A DNA stretch of 37,914 nucleotides from Candidatus Zhuqueibacterota bacterium (GTDB lineage: Bacteria; Zhuqueibacterota; Zhuqueibacteria; Residuimicrobiales; Oceaniaggregativiventaceae): the NCBI GenBank assembly GCA_016929055.1, contig JAFGJN010000014.1:1-37914 (forward strand), written 5' to 3'. The translations under genes and the position numbers were made by a program. The notes beneath the pieces were generated by a model that was not told the DNA's origin, made no database searches, and saw only the letters and a program-made list of their open reading frames with translations. Of this stretch, positions 9,510 through 18,454 are shown piece by piece; position 1 is the first letter of the stretch; each line of letters opens with the position of its first letter.

Positions 9510-10055
9510 ATGCCGATAGAAACCTGGTTGATCTTTACGATGGGAATCATGTTGGTCGGATCGATCGTCGCTCTGGAGATTCGGGATGTCCTCTCGGCGA
9601 TTATCGCCATCGGCATTGTCGGGTTGGCCGTCTCGATCGCTTTTCTGTTTCTGCAGGCGCCGGACCTGGCGATCGTTCAATTCTTGTTCGAAATTTTCGC
9701 CTTGATCATTCTGGTGCGTGCCTTTATTGGAAAAAAAGCGCACGAGGATTCCCTGGCGAGCAACAAAACGGCCGCGGTGGTCGTCGGCGTCGTTCTTTTG
9801 GCCATTCTTTTCCTTTGCCTGCCGATTTTTCGCGCGCTGCCGCCCTTTGGTGAACCGCTTTTCATCACCAGCGCTCACTATACCAAAATGGCGACACAGG
9901 AGACCGGAGCGGCCAACCTTGTTGCTTCCATCATCCTCGATTATCGCGCCTATGATACCCTGGGCGAAGTAACCGTTCTCTTTGCCGCGATTCTGGGGGC
10001 CCTCACCGTCCTCAGAACCTCTCGCCGGACCCAGAAAGGGAAGGAGTCGAAATGA
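9510..10055 (+). CDS. MbhD/MbhE-like fusion (DUF4040 plus MrpA C-terminal/MnhB-N-like region)
   Basis: APDLAIVQFLFEIFALIILVRAF (DUF4040-like) followed by ANLVASIILDYRAYDTLGEVTVLFAAILGALTVLR. Confidence 0.8.
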   Translation: MPIETWLIFTMGIMLVGSIVALEIRDVLSAIIAIGIVGLAVSIAFLFLQAPDLAIVQFLFEIFALIILVRAFIGKKAHEDSLASNKTAAVVVGVVLLAILFLCLPIFRALPPFGEPLFITSAHYTKMATQETGAANLVASIILDYRAYDTLGEVTVLFAAILGALTVLRTSRRTQKGKESK

Positions 10056-10501
10056 AAGATCAGCAAGGCATGTCGATCATCGTCAAGACCGTGACACGGG
10101 TGAGCGTCTGGCTGATCCTCCTCTACGGCTGGTACATCATCCTTCACGGCCACCTCACTCCTGGCGGCGGATTTGCCGGCGGGGTGATTATCGCATTGGC
10201 TTTTTTAAACGTCATGCTCGCCTATGGCAAGGATTTTACTGTCAAGTGGCTCAACATCCAATTCCTCAAGGATATGGAAGCCGCCAGCATCACCCTTTTC
10301 CTGGTCATGGGATTGCTGGGCATCTCTTTTGGCGGCGCTTTTCTGGCCAATTTTCTCGGTAAAGGCAAGCTGTTCCATCTCTTCAGCGCAGGCACGATCC
10401 CTCTCTTTAATGTCATCATCGGAATCAAGGTGGCAATGTCGCTCTTTCTCGTCGTCTGGGTATTGGCCGACATCGATAGCACGAAAGGAGGGGAGCTGTG
10501 A
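10052..10501 (+). CDS. mrpB: MrpB/MnhB-like antiporter subunit
   Basis: GHLTPGGGFAGGVIIALAF signature. Confidence 0.85.
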   Translation: MKDQQGMSIIVKTVTRVSVWLILLYGWYIILHGHLTPGGGFAGGVIIALAFLNVMLAYGKDFTVKWLNIQFLKDMEAASITLFLVMGLLGISFGGAFLANFLGKGKLFHLFSAGTIPLFNVIIGIKVAMSLFLVVWVLADIDSTKGGEL

Positions 10502-10836
10502 TTCTCTATGTCCTGTGTTTTGCGCTCTTTTTGGTCGGTGTCTATGGACTGCTGACCAAACGCGACCTCATCAAGATCATTCTCTCCACGGCTATCATGG
10601 GTTATGCCGCCAATTTGTTTCTGGTCCTCTTTGGCTACCGGCACGACGCCACTTTTCCCATCCTCACAGAGGCAAATGCCGGTCAACCCATGGTCGACCC
10701 TCTGCCGCAGGCATTGGTCCTGACCTCGATCGTGATCGAATTGGGCATAACAGCGCTCTTGGTCGCTCTGGCCATCCGTCTGTATCAAAAGTATGCGACT
10801 TTTGATATCACAAAAATGAGGAGCCTGAAAGGATGA
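10498..10836 (+). CDS. mrpC: MrpC/MnhC/NuoK-like subunit
   Basis: DPLPQALVLTSIVIELGITALLVALAIRLY signature. Confidence 0.88.
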   Translation: MILYVLCFALFLVGVYGLLTKRDLIKIILSTAIMGYAANLFLVLFGYRHDATFPILTEANAGQPMVDPLPQALVLTSIVIELGITALLVALAIRLYQKYATFDITKMRSLKG

Positions 10837-12314
10837 TTCTTCCCTATTTTGTTATTTTACCGCTGCTGGCGGCATTCCTGATCACTTTGCTGGCGGGGAA
10901 AAAAGATGATTGGGCCATTACGCTGGCTTTCATGGCTCTCATCTCCCTTTTGGTTCTCTCGATATTCGGTTTCGTCACCATGCACGAGGAGACCGTCGTC
11001 TATTCCATGAGCGGGTGGGATGCCCCGATCGGCATTTGTCTGGTTCAGGATGCACTCAGCCTCTTTATGCTGGTCATGATCAATTTGATCGCACTGACAT
11101 CGCTCTGTTTTTCAATCCAGTATATCCGCCATCTATCCCAGGACTGGAAGTATTACGCTCTGTTCATGCTCCTTATAGCCGGTATGAACGGAGTCGTTGT
11201 AACCGGAGATCTGTTCAATCTCTATGTCTTTATGGAAATCGCTCTGATTTCGGCCTTTGCTCTCGTGGCTTACGGATGTCGCGCCGAGGAATACGAGGCT
11301 TCTTTCAAGTATGCCGTGATGGGGGGGCTTTCATCCTCGATCATCCTCATCGGCATTGCCTTTACCTACAGCGCCACTTCAAGCCTGACTCTGGCTCGCA
11401 TTGCAGAGGTTTTGCCGACTGTGGATCCACGGTTGGTCCTGTGGATCGGCGCGCTTTTTCTCGCTGGATTTGGCCTCAAGGCGGCTTCGATGCCCTTTCA
11501 CGCCTGGCTGCCGGATGCTCACTCGTCCGCACCGGCCCCCATTTCGTCTATGCTTTCAGGGGTTCTGATCAAGGCGCTGGGTGTTTATGTACTCTTTCGC
11601 CTCTTCTTTAACGTTTTTGGGGCACCGGCGATTTTCATGCAGCTTTTGCTCGTTCTCGGTGCTCTGTCGATTGTGCTTGGCGTCTTTTTGGCGATCGGTC
11701 AATGGGATCTCAAACGCCTGCTGGCCTATCACAGCATCAGCCAAATCGGCTATATCCTGCTGGGTATGGGCCTTGCTACACCGCTCGGTATCCTCGGTGC
11801 GGTTTTTCACCTCTTAAACCATGCGCTGTTTAAATCGCTGCTGTTTTACAATGCCGGCGCAGTCGAGATGGTGCTGGGGACAAGAAATTTGCGAAAAATG
11901 GGGAAATTGGCCAAGCTGCTGCCTGTCACTTCCGGCACCAGCATGGTCGCTTCGCTCTCCATTTCCGGAATCCCGCCCTTTAACGGGTTCTTTAGTAAAT
12001 TGATCATCATTATCGCTGCGATTCAAGCCGGACACCCGATATTTGCTTTTTGGGCCGTTTTGGGCAGTTTGTTGACCCTGGCCTCATTCATGAAAGTCCA
12101 GCGCTATGGTTTTTACGGCGAAATTGAACACAAAACCCCGATTATGATGCCCGGCAATCTTGTGCGCTTCGCGATGCTGACTCTGGCCGTGCTCTGTGTG
12201 CTCTCCAGCCTGATGGTGTTGCCGGGAATCCGGGAGCTGACGCTTGATCCTGTGGTCGATGTAATTCTGAACAAAACCGGATATATTCGAATGGTCTGCG
12301 GGAGGGCCCTATGA
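10833..12314 (+). CDS. mrpD: MrpD/MnhD-like antiporter subunit
   Basis: FNLYVFMEIALISAFALVAYG, GLKAASMPFHAWLPDAHSSAPAPISSMLSG, VFHLLNHALFKSLLF. Confidence 0.9.
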   Translation: MILPYFVILPLLAAFLITLLAGKKDDWAITLAFMALISLLVLSIFGFVTMHEETVVYSMSGWDAPIGICLVQDALSLFMLVMINLIALTSLCFSIQYIRHLSQDWKYYALFMLLIAGMNGVVVTGDLFNLYVFMEIALISAFALVAYGCRAEEYEASFKYAVMGGLSSSIILIGIAFTYSATSSLTLARIAEVLPTVDPRLVLWIGALFLAGFGLKAASMPFHAWLPDAHSSAPAPISSMLSGVLIKALGVYVLFRLFFNVFGAPAIFMQLLLVLGALSIVLGVFLAIGQWDLKRLLAYHSISQIGYILLGMGLATPLGILGAVFHLLNHALFKSLLFYNAGAVEMVLGTRNLRKMGKLAKLLPVTSGTSMVASLSISGIPPFNGFFSKLIIIIAAIQAGHPIFAFWAVLGSLLTLASFMKVQRYGFYGEIEHKTPIMMPGNLVRFAMLTLAVLCVLSSLMVLPGIRELTLDPVVDVILNKTGYIRMVCGRAL

Positions 12315-12817
12315 CCGTGCAAAATAAAAGTCGTTTGACCGTTTTTGTGCTCGCCGTCCTGGTCTGGGCGGCGCTGACCGATATTCGAAAAATTGAAGAG
12401 CTCATCATTGGGTTGGTGGTGGCAGCGATCGTCAGCCTTTTGGCCGGTAAATTTTTCCTTACGGGTGAGCGCCGGCAGAGATTGTGGCGTCGAGTGGGCT
12501 ATGGTGTCTATTATTTGATCCATTTCATCTGGGAAATGATCAAAGCCAACGTGCATGTCGCCTATCTTGTCATCCATCCCCGCGTGCCGATCAAGCCCGG
12601 CATTATCAAAATCAAGACCAATTTGTCCCGTGAAACCGCGCTTACAGTTCTGGCCAATTCCATTACTCTGACCCCGGGAACCCTGACAATCGATATCGAT
12701 CCCGCAAAAAAAATACTCTATATCCACTGGATCGATGTTCAGTCAACAACGGTTGAAGAATCGACTCGACAAATCGGCGGCCGATTCGAAGCCATTCTGA
12801 TGGAGGTGTTTGAATGA
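12311..12817 (+). CDS. mrpE: MrpE/MnhE-like subunit
   Basis: ETALTVLANSITLTPGTLTIDID signature. Confidence 0.9.
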   Translation: MTVQNKSRLTVFVLAVLVWAALTDIRKIEELIIGLVVAAIVSLLAGKFFLTGERRQRLWRRVGYGVYYLIHFIWEMIKANVHVAYLVIHPRVPIKPGIIKIKTNLSRETALTVLANSITLTPGTLTIDIDPAKKILYIHWIDVQSTTVEESTRQIGGRFEAILMEVFE

Positions 12818-13152
12818 AAAGCGTGCGCTGGTTTTTGGGCCTCATAATTTTGGCGGCGCTCTTTTATGCCAACTTTGTTGTTTTTCAGGGCGATATTTTG
12901 GCCAAACTCATCAACGTCTATTTATTCAGCGCGCTCTTTGTACTCTATCGCGTTTTGATTGGGCCCTCAGCAGCCGATCGCCTGGTCGCCGTCGATATTT
13001 TTGGAATTCTCATCGTCGGTTTGCTTGCCATTATCGGTCTGGCCAACGAAAATGACTTTTTTATGGATATCGGTCTGATTTGGGCGCTGTTGAGTTTTAT
13101 CGCTTCGCTGGCCTTTGCGAAAATATTGGAAGGGAGATCCCTCGATGATTAG
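12814..13152 (+). CDS. mrpF: MrpF/MnhF-like subunit
   Basis: LYRVLIGPSAADRLVAVDIFG signature. Confidence 0.88.
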   Translation: MKSVRWFLGLIILAALFYANFVVFQGDILAKLINVYLFSALFVLYRVLIGPSAADRLVAVDIFGILIVGLLAIIGLANENDFFMDIGLIWALLSFIASLAFAKILEGRSLDD

Positions 13153-13486
13153 AGAAACTCTGGGCATGAGCCTGATTTTTTTGGGTATCGCCTTTGATTT
13201 TTTCGGTGTGCTGGGATTGGTTCGATTGCCCGATGTCTATAACCGATTGCAGGCGGCAACAAAGTGCGTGACATTCGGATCCGCCGGGGTTCTTTTGGGT
13301 GTTTTTATCCTAAAGGGATTCACACCCTTTGGATTTAAGGCTTTGCTCGGTATTGTTTTCATTTTTCTTGCTTCTCCGGTTGCGGCACATGTCATCGCGC
13401 GCGCCGCTCATCGCACCAATATTCCGCTCACGCCGAGCACGGTCACCGACCAATACGCCGATGATCAGAAAACGCAAAAAAAGTGA
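13145..13486 (+). CDS. mrpG: MrpG/MnhG-like subunit
   Basis: GVLGLVRLPDVYNRLQAATKCVTFGSAGVLLG signature; start set at 13145, overlapping the mrpF end. Confidence 0.88.
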   Translation: MIRETLGMSLIFLGIAFDFFGVLGLVRLPDVYNRLQAATKCVTFGSAGVLLGVFILKGFTPFGFKALLGIVFIFLASPVAAHVIARAAHRTNIPLTPSTVTDQYADDQKTQKK

Positions 13487-13534
13487 ATGCAAAACAGTGC
13501 TCCCGGCGGTTCGGACATTTCTTCGGAGGTTGTT

Positions 13535-14137
13535 ATGATTCTTCCCAAAATTCGGGAAATAAAAGAAGCCCTTGGCTCGCTCTTTTCAGCACCGATAACG
13601 ACACCCTTTCCGGCCGTTCCATTTGAGGCGGAGAAAAACTATCGCGGTATTCCCCGCTATAACGCCGAACATTGCATCGGCTGCGGAACCTGTGCCCAGG
13701 TTTGTCCCTCTACGGCAATAACGATAACCGATGACCTGAAAAAAAAGATCCGTACATTGACCGTCGATCTGACTTCTTGCATGAACTGCGGACAGTGCGA
13801 AGAGAAATGTATTACCGAAAAAGGCATTCAACTATCCAACGAACACTCGCTTTTCTATGCCGATCGCAAGGAACCGCAGCTTTATGAGCGGCTGGAAAGG
13901 GAACTGATTCTTTGCGAAATCTGCAACAAGCCGATCGCCTGCCTCGATCATCTCCAGTGGGTTAAAAACCGTTTGGGCGCCAAAGCCTATGCGCACCCCA
14001 ATTTTCTGCTCCTCGTGCAGGCTAAGAGCAGCACGATCGAACCCTCCTCACCCAAGGAGCGGCTGCGCCGGGAAGATCAGATCAAATGGGTCTGTGCCAG
14101 TTGTCGTCAACAGATCGTCACGATCGATGAATTTTAA
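13535..14137 (+). CDS. NuoI/HycF-like 2x[4Fe-4S] subunit with extra C-terminal cysteine pairs
   Basis: CIGCGTCAQVCPSTAI, CMNCGQCEEKC, then CEIC...CASC; GGAGG RBS before ATG 13535. Confidence 0.85.
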   Translation: MILPKIREIKEALGSLFSAPITTPFPAVPFEAEKNYRGIPRYNAEHCIGCGTCAQVCPSTAITITDDLKKKIRTLTVDLTSCMNCGQCEEKCITEKGIQLSNEHSLFYADRKEPQLYERLERELILCEICNKPIACLDHLQWVKNRLGAKAYAHPNFLLLVQAKSSTIEPSSPKERLRREDQIKWVCASCRQQIVTIDEF

Positions 14138-14597
14138 TGACCTCTATAAACAGCTTTCCGGCTGTGCTTCCGAGCGGATCGTTTTCGTGGCCCTCGGCAA
14201 TGACTTGCGCGGGGACGATGGCGCAGCCTATCGTTTTGTCGATAAACTGAAAAGCCGTTCAAAATTTGCCTCCATACAGGTCATTCGCGCCGGTACAACA
14301 CCGGAAAATCATCTGCATCAAATTTGCCGCGATTCTCCTCAGGCGGTTGTTTTTATCGATGCGGCGGATTTTGGCCAAAAACCGGGGACGATCGAGATGT
14401 TGCCGGATGACCGGTTGAAAACCAGCGCCAGCACACATACCTATTCTCTGGCAATGATCGCACAATATCTGCAGTTCGAATGCCCCGCCGCCGCTGTTTA
14501 TTACCTCGGGATTCAGCCGCATTCACTGGCCTGCGGCACTCTTATTTCTGCCGAGGTGAATGCGGGTCTGGATCGATTTTTTGCCGGTTCCATCTAG
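14127..14597 (+). CDS. Hydrogenase maturation endopeptidase (HycI/HyaD family)
   Basis: FVALGNDLRGDDGAAYRFVDKL and VVFIDAADFG motifs; start ATG 14127 overlaps the preceding stop. Confidence 0.85.
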   Translation: MNFNDLYKQLSGCASERIVFVALGNDLRGDDGAAYRFVDKLKSRSKFASIQVIRAGTTPENHLHQICRDSPQAVVFIDAADFGQKPGTIEMLPDDRLKTSASTHTYSLAMIAQYLQFECPAAAVYYLGIQPHSLACGTLISAEVNAGLDRFFAGSI

Positions 14598-14643
14598 CTG
14601 TCTTGTCCTTCGCAACCAAGTCATCCGGACTAAGTGGACCTTT

Positions 14644-16023
14644 ATGTTTTCGCAATTCAAAATCATTACGCCCTTTCATACGATCGAAGCGATGAGAACC
14701 CGCCTGGCCTGGTATGTCAATCTGCGCTGGTTGACCATCTTTGCCATTCTTGCTGTTGTCCCGCTGGGGCAACGATTGCTCAATTTTGACCTCCCTTATC
14801 ATATGATCATTCTAATCGCTTCGGTCTTGCTCTGGCTTAATGTCAGTTATTTCATGCTTTGCCGCTATATGCCGCGGAAAAATATGGTGCAGGAATTGAT
14901 CTTTGCCCAGGTGCAGATTGTCGGCGACCTGCTGATTGTCTCCTTGTTGATTCATTTTTCCGGAGGTATCGAAAATCCTTTCTTTTTTCTCTATATCGTT
15001 CAAGTGATTCTTTCAGCAATCATGCTGCCCGGTCACCGACTGCCCGTCATCAATGCGGTGCTGGCTGCCGTGCTGATCACAGTTTGGACTTTGCTCGAAT
15101 ACATGCAATGGGTGCCGGCGTATACTCTGGGTGAGGCTCGAATGAGCAAACCCTATATCGTTACCGCTCTCGCTGCTTTTTATATCACCAACTTCGCCGG
15201 TCTTTACATCATTCAGACCTTTATGATACGCTATCGCCATCTCAAAGAACTCATCGACAAAAAAAATCGCCTGCTGGAAAAGTCGATTCGCGAACGAAAA
15301 ACCATATTTCGTTACGCTGCACATGAACTGAAATCGCCTCTGGGTGTGATTAAAAGCACCCTGCAGGCCGTACGGGTTTTGAGCGGCGATATACTGCCGC
15401 CCGAAGTGGCCGATATGGTGCTGCGGGGGGAAAATCGGTCGGCTCAGGTCATGGAAATGGTCAACGAAATGATCGCTATAACCCGATACAACCAGGGCGT
15501 GGAAAAACATGTGCCGGAATGGATTGACTTTCAGGATTGGCTGAATCAAGTGGTGGAATTACAGCGGGATTTCGCTCTAACCAAACGTATTCACTTGCAA
15601 ATGTGTCGAATTCCCGAACCGATTCGTGTGCGTATCGATAAAATAGATATGGAACGTGTGGCGCGAAATCTTGTCAACAATGCGCTTCGCTACACACCGG
15701 AAGGAGGGGAGGTTGTGGTCAAGCCGTTTCTATCCCCCCTTTCCTTTGGATTTTCGGTTCGCGATTCAGGTATCGGAATTGCTCGAAAAGACCTGAAGAA
15801 AATTTTTAACGAATTCTATCGCGCTGCCAATGCAAAGGAAATGGAGCGAGTGGGAACCGGTTTGGGATTGATTCTGGTCAAGGAGATCATGCGCCGCAAC
15901 GGCGGTACGATTCGAGTGAAAAGCACCCTGGGCAAGGGATCGGTTTTTACAATCGAGTTTCCGCTGACACCCGCAGCACACTTGACCTCGAACACTGAAA
16001 TCGTGAAAATCGGATCCGGCTGA
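14644..16023 (+). CDS. Membrane sensor histidine kinase with RegB-like GGxxNPF motif
   Basis: Several N-terminal hydrophobic segments; HFSGGIENPF; H-box RYAAHELKSPLG; N-box NLVNNALRYTPEGG; G-boxes DSGIGI and GTGLGL. Confidence 0.88.
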   Translation: MFSQFKIITPFHTIEAMRTRLAWYVNLRWLTIFAILAVVPLGQRLLNFDLPYHMIILIASVLLWLNVSYFMLCRYMPRKNMVQELIFAQVQIVGDLLIVSLLIHFSGGIENPFFFLYIVQVILSAIMLPGHRLPVINAVLAAVLITVWTLLEYMQWVPAYTLGEARMSKPYIVTALAAFYITNFAGLYIIQTFMIRYRHLKELIDKKNRLLEKSIRERKTIFRYAAHELKSPLGVIKSTLQAVRVLSGDILPPEVADMVLRGENRSAQVMEMVNEMIAITRYNQGVEKHVPEWIDFQDWLNQVVELQRDFALTKRIHLQMCRIPEPIRVRIDKIDMERVARNLVNNALRYTPEGGEVVVKPFLSPLSFGFSVRDSGIGIARKDLKKIFNEFYRAANAKEMERVGTGLGLILVKEIMRRNGGTIRVKSTLGKGSVFTIEFPLTPAAHLTSNTEIVKIGSG

Positions 16024-16060
16024 TCAGACAAAATCGAGTTGCACTGCTCTTTTGTCCGAT

Positions 16061-17122
16061 TCAGCAAATTCGCGGAAGCTGTTCACCGCTATATAAATCG
16101 AGTATTCTTTCCCCTCCATAGGCATTGCGCAAACGCACCTGCCCCCCCTTGTCCGGACCAATGACCCGTCCAATTGTCCGCACCGCTCCCGGCGCCTGTT
16201 CCGCCAGCACTTGAGAAACGCGTTCACCATCGCGAGCATCGACAAAGGCTATAAATCTTCCTTCATTGGCAACCGCCAACGGATCGAGTCCGAAAAGATC
16301 GCAGGCGCTTTGAACGGCAGCAAGGACGGGTATTTCCGGTTCATAGAGCTCGATATCCCAGCCGCCACTCCGGGCTAGCTCTACCACCGCAGCACTCAAA
16401 CCGCCCCGGGTCAGATCACGCATGCAGTTTATCCGGTATTTCGACTGATACAGAGCTTGAACCTGATCGGTCAGCGGTGCACAGTCGCTTCGAATCTCGG
16501 TTTCGAATTCCATGCCATCCCGCAGAGCGAGAATACAGGTGCCGTGTCGCCCAATATCTCCATTGAGCACCAAGAGATCTCCTTCAGCGATTCGAAAAGG
16601 AGAGGGTGGCGGATCGAAAACAGTGATCCCGATGCCGCTGGTGGTAATAAACATACCGGCTTCGTCTCCCTGCCCTTCGATCACTTTGGTATCTCCCGTA
16701 ACGATCTGTACATTAGCTAGTTTCGCTGATAACTTTATGCTTTGCATGATAGATTCAAAGGTGGAAATTTCCAGTCCTTCCTGTAAAATCAAAGAAAGGC
16801 TCAGGAATTTGGGTATTGCCCCGCTCATGCACAGATCGTTGACGGTTCCGTAAACGGCCAGTGTGCCAATATCGCCGCCCGGGAAAAAAAGGGGCGTGAC
16901 AACGTAGGAATCGGTGGTGAAAGCAATGGGAGCGCCAGGGTTTGGCAAAACGGCACCATCGTGTTCCTGGTTTAAAAAGGGATTGCCGAGAAGAGGCCGT
17001 ATTCGTGTTTCGATGAGGTCGCGCGTCAATCGTCCTCCGCCCCCATGCCCCAGAGTTATGCGGGACTGGGGATCGTTTTCGACAGGACAAACCGCTCCGG
17101 TGTAAGGTTCCTTTGAGGTCAT
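16061..17122 (-). CDS. hypE: Hydrogenase maturation protein HypE
   Basis: GHGGGGRLTRDLI...TRGGLSAAVVELA...; ends in PRIC, the HypE C-terminal signature. Confidence 0.95.
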   Translation of the reverse strand: MTSKEPYTGAVCPVENDPQSRITLGHGGGGRLTRDLIETRIRPLLGNPFLNQEHDGAVLPNPGAPIAFTTDSYVVTPLFFPGGDIGTLAVYGTVNDLCMSGAIPKFLSLSLILQEGLEISTFESIMQSIKLSAKLANVQIVTGDTKVIEGQGDEAGMFITTSGIGITVFDPPPSPFRIAEGDLLVLNGDIGRHGTCILALRDGMEFETEIRSDCAPLTDQVQALYQSKYRINCMRDLTRGGLSAAVVELARSGGWDIELYEPEIPVLAAVQSACDLFGLDPLAVANEGRFIAFVDARDGERVSQVLAEQAPGAVRTIGRVIGPDKGGQVRLRNAYGGERILDLYSGEQLPRIC

Positions 17123-18210
17123 TTTTTTCTCCGATAGCGAAAGTAAGCAGCGCATGCACCTTCGGAAGAGACCATCGGTGCCCCTAAAGGATTTTCCGGT
17201 GTACAGGAAACGCCAAAGTAGGGGCATTGATCCGGTCGTAGCAAACCTTGAAGAATCCGTCCACTGGGACAAATTTCCGATTGCTCAGGTCTTGGGCTGA
17301 GGCTGTCGGCAAAACGCCATTTGGCATCGAAGTGACGGTAACGCTCGCGAATTGCCAGGCCGCTCTGGGGTATGGTTCCGAGGCCGCGCCAATTCCGATT
17401 GACGATTTCAAAGATTTGTGTCAATTTCTGTTGGGCATGACTGTTTCCTGGATCTCGTGCCACTCGAGAATAGGCATTTTCGACGCCAAAATTTTTTTCT
17501 TCCAATCTGACAACACAGCGATAAAGTCCATAGAGAAGATCCAGCGGTTCAAAGCCGGTCACAACGATGGGGAGTTGAAAGCGGGAGGCGATTATCTCAT
17601 ATTCCTTGCAGCCCATGATGGTGCAGACATGTCCGGCGGCAAGAAATCCGTCGATTCGGTGATCGGGATGGCTCAAGAGGAGCTGAATCGCCGGTGGAAC
17701 GCGGACATGGGCGCAAAGAACAGAGAAATTTTGCGCGTTGCGTTTTTCAGCTTGTTCGATGGTCCAGGCCACTGCCGGGGCGGTGGTTTCAAATCCGACA
17801 GCAAAAAAAACCGCCTGTTTAGCCGGGTGCGCTTCGGCCCAGGTCAAAGCATCCATTGGCGAATAGACCATGTTCACCGAGGCGCCGGCCGATTTGGCAG
17901 ACAAGAGATCGGTTTCACTGCCGGGCACGCGCAGCATATCACCAAAGCTCAAGAGGGTGATGTCGGAGCGATTGGCCAGAGCGACGGCTGCATCGATCCA
18001 CTCAACACCAGTCACACATACCGGACATCCGGGTCCGTGTAACAACGATATTGACTTCGGCAGCAGACGATCAAGTCCGTATTTAAGAAACACATGCGTC
18101 TGGCCACCGCAAATTTCCATCACGCTCCACTTGCGAGTCGTGACGTCGTCGAGGCTTTGGAGCAAGCGCTGGACGGTTTCAGGATCGCGAAACGCGTTTT
18201 GATATGTCAT
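17119..18210 (-). CDS. hypD: Hydrogenase maturation protein HypD
   Basis: MEICGGQTHVFLKYGLDRLLP...HGPGCPVCVTG...AVGFETTAPA; start MTYQNAFRD. Confidence 0.95.
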   Translation of the reverse strand: MTYQNAFRDPETVQRLLQSLDDVTTRKWSVMEICGGQTHVFLKYGLDRLLPKSISLLHGPGCPVCVTGVEWIDAAVALANRSDITLLSFGDMLRVPGSETDLLSAKSAGASVNMVYSPMDALTWAEAHPAKQAVFFAVGFETTAPAVAWTIEQAEKRNAQNFSVLCAHVRVPPAIQLLLSHPDHRIDGFLAAGHVCTIMGCKEYEIIASRFQLPIVVTGFEPLDLLYGLYRCVVRLEEKNFGVENAYSRVARDPGNSHAQQKLTQIFEIVNRNWRGLGTIPQSGLAIRERYRHFDAKWRFADSLSPRPEQSEICPSGRILQGLLRPDQCPYFGVSCTPENPLGAPMVSSEGACAAYFRYRRKK

Positions 18211-18454
18211 GCAATCGCTGCTGATTTTTCTGCTCCACTTGTTTGAGATGATCGAGAACTTGTTGCGCTTCATGAGAGTCCATAAGCGATAAGGCAAATC
18301 CCACATGAACAGTCACATAGTCTCCGACACCGGCTTCAGGGACATAACTCAAATTGACCGTCTTAATAATTCCCCCGAAATCCACCCGTCCCAAACGATT
18401 TTCCAGGTTGTTTTGGCTGATTTCAACGATTTTACCGGGTATGGCCAAACACAT
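18179..18454 (-). CDS. hypC: Hydrogenase maturation chaperone HypC
   Basis: MCLAIPGKIVEI...GDYVTVHVGFAL. Confidence 0.95.
   Translation of the reverse strand: MCLAIPGKIVEISQNNLENRLGRVDFGGIIKTVNLSYVPEAGVGDYVTVHVGFALSLMDSHEAQQVLDHLKQVEQKNQQRLHDISKRVSRS

Noticed and set aside
17248-18042. 264-aa plus-strand ORF
   Set aside because: Antisense to hypD.
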